A stretch of DNA of 64,000 nucleotides, from assembly GCA_030248215.1 (NCBI GenBank), contig JASANG010001912.1:20824-84823 (forward strand). Reading direction: 5' to 3'. Below, piece after piece: positions 1 to 11,500 of the stretch. The notes under the pieces are model-generated. The model saw only the letters and a program-made list of their open reading frames with translations. It had not been told where the DNA came from and did not search any database. The stretch is from Enoplolaimus lenunculus. Taxonomy: Eukaryota; Nematoda; Enoplea; Enoplida; Thoracostomopsidae. How positions within the stretch are numbered: the first letter of the stretch is position 1; each line of letters begins with the position of its first letter. The position numbers were made by a program, and so were the translations under genes.

Positions 1-842
1 CGAAAGCTACAAGACCTATCACCAACTGCTGATAGGTGCTACACACGTTTGAGAATAGGGGTATAGGTTTCAATAAAAAAGATCGACTTTCTTCTCTTTA
101 TTAGGATCCGCATCTGACTCAACGTGAACTATGTACGCGTATTTACGACATATTTCGCCTGATAGTGTCCAACCTAAGCTTATGTCTAAATATAATTTTT
201 CGCATAATCCTAAACCTAATCCAATAGCTCAAGACAATACTGGTGCTGTCAGAGTTGCATGCGACACTTGAAGTGAATCACCGTAGTTGCCGGCCGGTGT
301 GTACACGGAATTGCAGCTGAATTTCCCGTTGTCGACTTGATAAACAATTTTTGTACAATAATGCCTGACGAGCAAACGCCGTAAGTATAAAATCAAGTTC
401 GGGCTACAAAGCCGTGGACTTGGAAGATTTTATAATTTTAAATGTTGCGATACAAACACACCAAGACAGATTTTAGGAAATTTGGTTTAAAATATTCACG
501 CTAGTATTACTGGTAGAATTGTAACCTAAAAAGTCGATCATCATTATTTAAATGTACACTTCCTCTAGAAAACACAGCTGTAAAAAGAACTTACCATGAT
601 AAATACTGGCGGTCAACGAGTATGCCACCCACAATTAGGCTTCTCCAAACAGGACTGGAAAGCCAAAATATTGTAGTAAAGTTTAGGTCTAAAATTGAAT
701 TTGGCTTTTCGTTCGCGAGTTTTTTTACACCATAATATTTATATCGTGCGGCCTCACCCGTCAGAGATTTAAGGATCCGTCACTGTTAATAAAAGAGTTC
801 TGCCAAATTTAATGATACTCCTGTTAAACGTTGCGTACTCAC
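1..842. other. No confident gene; possible 3' intron or flank of the kinase gene
   Basis: No exon is supported here. On the minus strand, about 52-432 is open except for one TGA near 217 and lacks a kinase motif; on the plus strand a short open run ends at a good donor (GCC|GTAAGTA near 380). A phrase near 134-170 resembles the start of the GACAACTCGTC word arrays at 3428 and 59695, so part of this stretch may be repeat-derived. Confidence 0.3.
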
Positions 843-2504
843 ATCTTCTCGCGTTACGAGTTGTGTTTTATTCGACGGCGGCAAAAGGGTTAACGATAAA
901 TCTTGCCCATGTGAAGACGACTTAAAATTACTGTTCGTGTGACGGTTGCAGTCAAGAATTCCAACATACGCTCCGGTGGGAAATTGATCATTCTGGCGAA
1001 CACTGGATAAATTCTAAAAACGCTTAAACTTTAAACTTTAAAACAGCCTACAGTTTAAATAACCGATTCGTTCATCGAAAGTATGATACACTGATGGGTG
1101 TTTACCTAATATATGTTAGGTACATGGTTCCAACCGGAACAACGTTTAGTTGGATTCGGAATCGAAATGACATTTTATTTACCAATATAGCAATTTCAGT
1201 TCTGAATTATTGTTGATTAAACCAAGAGTCGATAATGGCTCTTTTTACAAGAGTGTGCAACTGGGTACATCCTGTGTAGAAAACAATGTACCCAGCGCAC
1301 GTTTCGTTTTTGGCCGACCCTCATATTTAGAGGGGTCTCGCTTTAACATGATAGACCCCTAAAATAAACTATAAGCGGGGCATTTTTATGCCAGATACAT
1401 AAAAGTGTCATGGTTCGCACATTTTGCACCCCTCCTATAAAAAAGGTCAGCCAAAACCGCAATGCGTGCCGGGTACATTGTTTCCTGCACAAAATGTTCC
1501 CAGTAGCATACCATTGTTGAAGTGTGCATCATCCACCCTTGATCAAACTAAGTAGGTTCCATAAAATTCAAGCAGTTACAATAAAGATTGGCAAAAGATG
1601 CCAGCAACCAGGAATAGCAATTAAACCCGATCTGACCGTGAAGCGTTCGAAAGAAGGCAAGAAAAATGTTCCAAACATAGGACTCTGTTATAAATGGTGT
1701 CAAAAAATTGTTCAGCCAGTTCGAAGTCAAGATGTGCATAAGAGGGCAGCGGATACCGTCGCTCCACACCGCAGTTGCGGCCCTGAAAGTAAGGTTTCGG
1801 CAACTGAGCCACTGTTAACTTAGTTTTAACTCAAAAGCAATCATTTACCATATGCTGAGATAAATCAACCACGCAACGACTTAGCATATCGTTGCCTATC
1901 GCTGCAACCAAACGTGTTTCAACGCCTAATCGCGAAAGAGCATCAGCTGTGTTACGTGCCACTCCACCTGCTGTTAGCGTAATTGGATTCGAATTCTTAA
2001 ATGTATACGGGGGGTAAACGTTTTGGGGGCGATTGGCCTCTTTTTTTATGTCGCCGGGGTTGAAACGCATAAAGTTCTTTCTGCTGCTATGAAACATTTC
2101 CATAAACTCATGACCCGCATTGCGTAGAAATGACAATCAGGGACTGTTTGCTAAATCTGCATCTGCTGAAATTCACAGTACGCTTTTACTGGGGGGGGGG
2201 GGTGCATTAATAGCTATATTATTCACCAAATACTACAGGAGTGGGAGTCCACCGAGAGAATGGCTTAGCGGAAAGCTTCCTTATTTGAAATTATCGTTTC
2301 TAGGTAGGGATACCATGTCACTGAACCATAGTTTTGCCTATTTTATCCTAAAACCCAATAATTTAGTCGTATTTTCAGCAGTGCCGGCTGTCTATCCAAT
2401 TCAAATCCTCGGTGCACTATTATCCGGCCAGTTATAGAGTCAACATTACTAACCTCAATTGAATTCGATAAATAAGCATCAAGGAAACAACCGCCGACAG
2501 CGAC
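843..2504 (-). CDS. Kinase half of the fusion gene: PfkB N-terminal exons 10-12
   Basis: Exon 9 ends ...EERVKV in phase 0 and exon 10 (2454-2504, 17 codons) continues [17 protein letters not shown], the first beta strand and GG loop of PfkB kinases. Exon 11 (1849-1995) gives [20 protein letters not shown] then [16 protein letters not shown], the GGxxxN substrate-site motif. Exon 12 (843-1013) gives [11 protein letters not shown], matching the PTATY-AVLD strand, then a Ser/Thr-rich tail with no family match before an AT|GTGAGT donor. The GAGD anion-hole/catalytic motif and the C-terminal half were not found between 1 and 842, so they probably lie beyond the window edge or in exons I could not see. 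Confidence 0.85.
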
Positions 2505-5500
2505 CTAAAAATTACTATAATCGCTCAGTGACGGTGTAGATAAAGAAACAGGGAAAAATTGCTTATACTTATCACATGTACAATTAGGTGCTTGCTCAAA
2601 GCATTTTGGAACAAAACGAAATTTGTAAAATATCAACTATGGGTCGAGTTCAATGTTGAGGAGCTCAGACAGAAAATATAGATATCTCCTGCCGAAGTTC
2701 CTGGGAGACTATACAAAATACTTTTAGCATTCTTTAGAATATAAACTAGACAACAACTCAAAACAGTACTTGGATTCGGCACAATAAAATAAGTGTCCAT
2801 ATATGTATGTTTATTGATACATTTGTACCAATAGCGGATTCATGAGGGGGCCACCCCCGGCCGTGGCCCTCCCAACAGCATCTCGACAAAATTATATAGA
2901 GTGTCAATTGCTGTTCTACGCTGTTTATTTCTTTGTTTTATACACAATAGTATCAGCAGCTTATAATAAGCTCCGTCTTGCTTCCCCCCTCTCATTTGGG
3001 ACACTGCAGTATGGGTTAAACAATAAGTTTATTACCTGTAAAATTTTGCCCCCCCCCCATTTTGAGATCCTGGATCCGCCACTGATTTGTACTTACATAT
3101 ATCGGATACAACTGGGACTTGTAAATGGGATTCTTTTATCCTCAAAACGATCCTATGTAAACCGTCAAATTTATTTTCGGTGAACCATTATAAATACGCA
3201 GTACTTTAAACAACTTCAGAACAAAAACGTACGCCAAGTGCTACAAAATTAAGCCAAATTCAACCAACGGCAAACGGTTATTCAATATTGCCGATGATTT
3301 CTGCTCTAGCAGAAGTTGTGCTCGTTGTCTCAAAAGGCTCTCGGAATCGTGGCCGCCCATAGTGCGACTAGATTTAGGAACAAGTGTTTATATAATCACA
3401 CGGTTTAACCAAATGTATGTCGGCATCATTCTGTACACGAATCTACGACAATTCGTCGCCCGACAGCTTGTCGATTGACATTTGGTCGCCCGACATCTCG
3501 CCTACCCAACAACTCATTCACCCCGACAACTCGTCGACAAGACAATCCGTCTACCCGAACCCCGACAACTGTTCGACCAGAACCCCGACAACTCGTCGAC
3601 AAGACAATCCGTCTACCCGAACCCCGACAACTGTTCGACCAGAACCCCGACAACTCGTCGACCAGAACCCCGACAACTCGGCGACCGGAATGCGAACCCC
3701 CACAACTTGTCGCACATACAACTAGTCAACCACAAAAACTCGTCGACCCAGACAACTTGTCGAAGGTGACAACTCTCGCCCGACATCTCGCCGACCCCGA
3801 CAACTCGTCAACCCGGCAATAGTGCGAAAACCAATGGTATGACTGCGCGCTTTTCGTCCTGGTTGTAGTTTATGAGCTAGAAAATTATTTCCCACGACCG
3901 CTTAATGTTAGTTCCAGTGGTATAACCAGGTCTGTTGCCATTGCAGGAATCACAGGCAACCGTTTTGTGCGCTGTCGTTGAGCTGTGCTTTTTTAAACTT
4001 TCCGTTTTTGCAACTGATGGTGCATCAGGAAGCCGGATTGCATTGACGGCACCTTGTGTCGTGATACCCGTGCACACTTCTCCTTTCACCCACATTTTAG
4101 ATTAAGGCTTAGGCTCAGGCTTAGGCCTATGCGAACCTTTGGCAATGGTTTAAACTTTGGCGTAGGTAAGGCCTGTACTGCAACCAAAGGCAAGTAAAAA
4201 CTCGAGCCAAAACTTCAACTTGTGTGGAAGGGAGACGTGTACGAGAGCGCGCATATCTATGCAGAAATTTTCTTTCAATTGAGCAAGAATACTAAGCTCG
4301 TACCACTTTTACACGTTCTTCCGCTGGACTAGATCGGTTTCGGACTTCGTTCCGAATAAATCCTCTTAGAAAATTTGGTAGAGTATCCGTCGTGGAAACC
4401 GATGTATTTTCGTTATCAGCTGAATACAGTTGAGACAGTTCGAATGCGATTTGACAGGCGACACGTACGTTATTTTTGATCAAAGCGATATCTAAAAACA
4501 ACGATTAATGAATACTAGTAAACGCAGTTGCATTGCCGCTTAAGTGTTAATTCTACATACGTATAGAATTGTGTTCGTATTAAATATTTACGTCTTTCTG
4601 CTATGCTGGAACGGTGCCCAATATACGTATGTGGGGTGTTTCAACACTTTAATGATATAGATAGATTTTTGTAATTTTTTCAAAAAACGCTATCATAAAC
4701 CGTTTTAGTTGAAAAGTTTGTTATAATTGTCTGATTCGGTAAATACTGACTCTAACCGGAAGAACTGCGTAATTCGTTTCAACTATTACTGCATCAATCA
4801 ACAGCTATTGCTTGGGATTATTGTAAGCAAAATTTCTAAGCTCATCTTACGGGGGTAACACGAATAGCTGGGTCGAAAAAAGTTTAACTAATCCGAAATC
4901 CGCTGCACGCCACCGCTTCCAGCGTTAATAAACACTAAGTATTATAAACAAATCATAATTAGGTACCTATTACATATATATGTCATAGGACAATCTGCTA
5001 TTCAGGCCAATTACGAATTGGCATGGGCCAATCTGCTATTCGAAGCAAATAGCGGTGCGGCCTAGGTCAATATGCGATTGTAAGATTTCGCTAAACAACT
5101 GATGTATTACCAACGCAGACTGGTTAATTGCATTGCGTCTGTCCAAATAATCAAATCTGATTGGTTTATAAGGTTAATAGCAGTTTAGCCCTGGCCACAC
5201 TGCAATTATATACATATAATAGCAAATTAGCCTAGGAAAACTAGTAATTGGCCTGAACAGCAGATTGGCCTACGACACATACGCCATTAAATTTGAAGGA
5301 AGAATTAGCAGAACACTGTGATTTGAATGATATATTTTTAGCCAATGGACAATATTAATTGAGGGTAGGAGAAAATAATAACTACATACTAAGTTCAACA
5401 GATTGTTCGCCAGTTAATTCTCGAACGTGGCCTAAAACAAACGGCGTCACTGAAGGGCCGGATATATTTTGAGATCTGAAACAAAAACAAAAACATAGAA

Positions 5501-8500
5501 AATATTAACAAATAAAAATGTACAAAAATGATTCCTTAATTTAAGATATTCAAGTTTAAAAAATCACGTCTTCAGCACACTTGGCGCGGGTCTGCAGCCA
5601 AGGGGGCGTCAGGAGGGCTCAGCCACTTACATGAAAACCTATTGTCCCCCTTAGCAAATTTCAACTTTGTTTGTAAGTCACTGAAAATCCTTGTGTGCCC
5701 CTCCAGAACACTCATATCAAGGTGAAGCTGGCTGCGGGCCTGACTTGGCGTTTAATTATTCTTAGTTTAAGCACTTCATATGAATCATGATTCAAATTCT
5801 ACGTTCAATCTAAGACCTCGATTGAGAAGTGCTGCAGAACACATCAAATATTTTAAGTGAACTAATGATGGATTCAGAAGTAAATTAAATGCCTATTTCA
5901 ATATCCAAAAAATAATTCTTACCAGTAGACCCGTAGCCCAGCGCAACATATCAGGGGTCCGTAAGATAAAAGTTCTCTACGGGGACCAAAATTGTTTTTG
6001 TGGGCTGAAAATCTTAGTTACTCTAAACCGGAGCCCACTTACCGTGCAAGATCAACAGCCTCGTTCACTGCTTGCTGAATTCGATCTCCCTGGCCAGCGT
6101 AACGTTGTGGTATGGGAGTTGCGAATACAATTCCGCTCGGCAAGTTCAGGTTTGAATGGCAGCCTAAATGCATTAATTCCAAAGGTGCGCTTAGGAGTTA
6201 ATTCTGAAAATAGATTACGAAATATTTTAATCCCTAAAAAATTCTCGTGAAGTGGTTATCCTTATAGTTTCTGTGCACTACCGTATACGTATAAGTATTT
6301 AGCTACTAGATAACTTGTCACAATGTAACAAACCAGTCGCAGTGGGACTCAGAAATGCACGCTATTCGCCGGTTCTCGAGGGTAACGCGGGTACGGGTAA
6401 AAAAATTTAACGCGGGTATTCCCGTGGGTAAAAATGTCAAAGCGACGGTAAACATTTATGATTCTTTACCGGCGTAAAATTTTCATAAAAACGTGAAACC
6501 AGATAATGTAGAACAACTTGAATTTTTAAAGTGTTTGTACCGTATGAGTGAAAAATAAGTATTATACACTCCTGAAGCGTGCTGTTAAATCGAAAAATAT
6601 TTGCGGCTTTTGAATGGCAGCAACAATATATGTTATTCCATTTGCTTACATTCTTCACATTCCTATAAAAGTTATATTTTTCTTCGGCTTAAACAACAAT
6701 ATGTTTACAGCTTTCTGAAAGAAGTCTTAACACAGATTCCGACGAAACCGTAAACAAATGTGCGATTTATGCGCACTTAACTACAACGATTTTGTACAGA
6801 CAAAAGTGTTTTGATTTATTGGTCACCCATCGACAAACAACCTAGTTTTAACGGTTATAGGTGTAATGTGAATCTATGAGAACACGTGTTGTACACTGAT
6901 AATGGTATAGGTAATATACTAATTAGAGTGTAACTATCTAATTCTAAGTTTTGCAATTTCTAAACCCTAACTTTATATTTCTCATGCCCGAAAACCCAAA
7001 AGCCAAAAGAGCACAAAAGCTTAAATGATAATTTTCAACTCAGCTTCCGTAGTTAATGTAGCTAATATGCTATGTAGTTAGCAGCTTCAGATTTCTCGTA
7101 CAAAAACGTTTAGCACTGAAATAAATCGCTTGTAACAAAAATAATTAGCGAAATAATATACAAAGTCCTGATTTAGGTTTAACTAAACAAGCTAATATGC
7201 TAATTATTTAATAGCTAGCCACTGATTTATGTTCTTTAGAAGGTTCTAAACAATTTATTCAGATTCGTCGTACCCATAAACTGTTTAGTATTGGAATTAG
7301 ATTGCTTGTAACCCTTAATATTTACTTAAAAATGTAAACAGTTTTAATTTAGGTTTAAGCAATGATGCAATTTAGTGTGAAGCTAGTAAACGGCTTAGAA
7401 GTTTAAAACCACTATGCTAAGTTAACGCCCCAGGATAATAAGCTTTCAAACAAAAAAGTTTATCCAAAACATAAAGACGAACGGACAGACGGGTGGACAG
7501 AAAGACGGACGGACGGAAAGATGGACGGACGGCCAGACGGACGGACGGACGGACAGACAGACGAACGAAACTCTACTTGCAGACTCCAACACTTGTTGAT
7601 TGGTAGTGCACAGAAAATGTTTTAGTGATGCTACAGTCACCAGCACCCGGGCAACATCTCATTCGGCAACAGTCAAATTTGACATGAATTAATGTTTTGA
7701 AGAGGATCAAGGGATGTATGCGTTCCGGAAATTTTAGAAAAACGAGTAAATAGCACTTACACGTTGGTAGATATTTTTTTGTTGGATTATATACGTCAAA
7801 AAAATTTCGCTAGGTTGCAATACTTTGGCGTATATATCCTCCGTAGACACCACATAATGTTAACCAAACACGATTAGCCGAACGAGCTGTTGACCGAATG
7901 AAACTAAACCAACAGCCCGTAGCCAGTTGAACATGCTTGGGTGTGGATGTAGAGCAAAACAACTGACGTGGAGACATGTCCAGGAACCTAAATTTTTCTA
8001 AGTTGGCTGAGACCCTGTAGTCCTCCCTGGCTACAGACCTGTAACTGTAAAACACAATTCAGTTGATATATACAACTGCTTACTGAACTTACGAATGATT
8101 TGAGCAGCTTCGATATGAGATTGAACGCAGTACTGAGCTTTTGAACCGCTGTCGCGTGAGAAAAATCCAGGAAAATTTGCTTCAGACCCTACATTGATGA
8201 CTGGGATGCTTTCAGTTTCCTAAAACCCGATTTTAAGCTTGTGTACCGAGAACCAGTTTTACTCCAACGCACCAAAATGCTTAGGGTTGCGCGTCAACAG
8301 TTTGAAACACTTCGGCAAAACCCCGCTTGAAGTGTTTACTTAAGTTATACTTAAGTAATTACTTAAGTCGCCGACTTAAGTGAGTACTTAAAATTATCGA
8401 CAAAAAACAAATAAATGCCAAATGTCAGCCAGGGTCCTAACGAGAGAGTTACAGTTTTGCTTCATACTAAGGAGACATAATGAGTCTACAATTTCAATTA

Positions 8501-11500
8501 GACCAAGGTTTGAGTGCCTGAAAGGTTAATCTGTAATATATCAAATTTAATCAGCGACCTACGTATTTACTTAACTTAAGTACGCTTTTAAAAAAGACAA
8601 AATGGTTAAGGAATTGTTTTATCAAATACAACAAATAACTTAAGTTGCGATTACTAAAAACAACAGTTGATGATGACTCTAAACAAGAGCGTAAAACCGA
8701 TCGAAAAATCTATGGAAAGAAAAGTACCGGCGCGCGTTTCCTTATCCGCGTACCCCCCTCTTCCGCCCGCATTTGGGGGGGGTGTGCTTGGCGCTTGGAA
8801 CACAACATTTTCACGCTTTTTTAAAATACGAAAGAAGCAACCTTGCAATGCGGTTATCTTAGCATGTGAGATTGAACGAACTTTTCAATTATACCCCCAA
8901 TAACGGGGTTGTGGAGGGTGGCCAAAAACGGCAACGTGCGCTGGGTACATTCTTTTGTACACAGAATGCAGTAACCAGTTGCACAGTCTTGTTAAATAGC
9001 GATTATCAACTCTTGCTGAAAAGTAGTGATTTTTTTAGCTTTCCATTTTTACCAACCAGATATTCGAGGGTTTTCGGTATATCAAGCAACGATTTTACTC
9101 CGGCGCATATAACAGCAACGCGGCAATCACTTAGTGCGCGAAGGTCAGCGCTGATGTCAAAAGCTGAAACTTAATTTTGTGGTAATTTCTCTGATCTCTA
9201 AGGAGCGTACGTGATGCACTTGTAAGAATCCTAAATGTTTAAATTATTAATATAACAATTATTCAAAATCTGAACGCAAAATTTAATTTTAGTGGTAATT
9301 TATAAAGTTCAAAAAACCAAGCAAATGACGAAAAAACGTAGATTCGAAATAAATAAATCGAACAAATGTTAATCCATTATACTCTGAAAACAATATTTTA
9401 AGTACAGAATGTACCAGGACGCGTTGCGTTTTCGCCGCTGTACTCTCACACTTTCGGGGGTCGATTGACATGATAGTATCTTTCTGCCTTCTTAACGTTT
9501 TATGTATGAAAGAAAATCAGTTTCATTATCTTGGCTCATCTCTCCCCTGGGAACATTTTAATCCCCCTAGAAAATTATCAAGCTTGCTTGTAAGTCATTA
9601 AAAACACTTGTATGCCCCCGTGAAAAAACTTTTAGTCAAAAAAGTGAGCTGGCTACAGGCCTGATTACGCCTTCATACATCCATAAATGAGGAGGGTCAA
9701 AAAAACGCAACGTGCGATGAGTACATTTTTTCTACACAGAATGTACCCAGTTAAATACTGTTTATGATAAACAGAACCATAATTTGAGCCATCCTTGACA
9801 AATTTGGGCTAAAATTTAACACGAGAAAACTTAGACGCAGATTTGTCGAGGTTGACGAAAAACAATGTCAACAAGAAACATTACAAAAATATAATAAAAA
9901 TTACATTATGTAAATAATAAATGGCCAAAAAATAATAAAATATTTTATTTGCTTATTTAATTTAAATAAGCAAAAACACTTACAATCGGCAGCACCACGA
10001 TGAACACCGCCCAATCCCCCGGTTGCAAACAAACGAATGCCGAGGCAATTGGCAATAAAACTTGTCGCCGAAATAGTGGTTCCTCCTGTCAGTCCCTTAA
10101 ATGTAGGTACGTGCAAAATCATTCAACCGCAATTGTCGATGGCGGAACCAGTGTTATTCGGCACGAGTGAATACTTATTGTGTTCTTAAATTTTACAGTT
10201 TTAACTTTTTAGCCACATTTTAAGCCGTGTTCACACGTGCAACTTTTTGTTACGAGAACTTGCCGCTGCAAATTGCACGCAAAACTTGCATTTTTCATCA
10301 CCCAATGAGAAAGTGACTGCAATAAGTTCAGTGAATATCAATGGTTGTTCACACATATGAACTAAATTCGTACCTATGAATTTTAGTGAATTTATTTGCA
10401 GCTGCAAGTTTTTCGAACGGAATTATGGTTTCGAGAAAACTTGCAAGTGCAAGTTGCAGCTGCACGTTTTCTGAGAAAATTTGCACGTGTGAATAGGGCT
10501 TAAGGAACTTCTGATATTTTAAGATTGAATAATTGCGTCGACGGTGTAAAAAAGTTTGAAGCGATAGATTACACTCCCCATTCCCATCTAAATCCGCCAC
10601 TGGTGAGTTTTTCTATTTTCATATTGACAAGGTTGTCCGCAAAAATTCACTGGAGAAACACCAAAGACTTCCAGCAGCGCCGAGCTCACTACCCGACCCC
10701 ATAAGCCCCCCTTGCAATATTTCAAAATACGAAATTTTAGCAGTATATATATATATATTTGTCTCTTAAGTGTGTTCAAATGAAAAAATCGGCATTTTGT
10801 ATTTGGCGGACCCCAGACGCAATTCAATTTCAGGAAGGTGTGTAACCATATAAATTTGACAAAGAATCAAGTGCTATCCGATCGATGCACGGAAAGTGAC
10901 ACTGGTGAAAATTAGGGACACGTATCCCCTGTGTATCCCAAAAGCAAATGTTTATGCTTTAAGTTTTGAAATATCGCTTTAGTACAAAGTAACATAATTT
11001 TTTTACGAAAATCAAAACGTTTCGTTCCGTGAATTTGTGTTGAATTTCCAAATGAATATTTCTTCCATACCATCAATTATCGACAAAGATAAAATCATGA
11101 TGCTCAACTGGCGGCCGCAAAGTTAACTCACCGCCGCTGCTGCTATCGATAAGTCACGTTTGGCAAGCTTTTTGGCGTTATCATTGGCCGACAATCGTTC
11201 AAGTTGAGACGGAATGAGGCCTAAAAAGAAAGCAAACAGGTTAGTAACCAGCGTTTTGTAGTCGATTTCACAAGTCGTAAGGGTCAAATTTTTTTCTGTG
11301 GGGCTAAATCAGTATGGGTTCACTTTAGCTACGAGCTTGAATGTAGTTGATGAATACTTTCGAAATTAAAACTCGGCAGCCTATGCAAAGTTTATAATTA
11401 AGATTTTGCTCGAAAAGTGTTTAAATTAATAAAAAAATAACCCATGTCCGTACCTTGATTTGTTTTGTAAATTTTTTAACATAAATACTTCGACGTAAAC

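Noticed and set aside
52-432. Long minus-strand open stretch interrupted by one TGA near 217
   Set aside because: No start, no family match (the GNYGDSL string only vaguely recalls GAGD), and a competing open frame exists on the plus strand.
595-654. Possible next kinase exon (TTCCAG acceptor, ATG|GTAAGT donor)
   Set aside because: Its only open phase does not fit the phase at the end of exon 12 and the translation lacks a convincing PfkB motif.
3417-3822. Four overlapping frames of about 75-115 codons
   Set aside because: They are readings of one degenerate GACAACTCGTCGACC array in three phases and on both strands.
3877-4095. Minus-strand 72-codon frame as a linker exon of the fusion gene
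   Set aside because: Exon 9 (ending ERVKV) joins exon 10 (VAVGG) directly in phase 0 and restores the PfkB start; no room or need for a linker.
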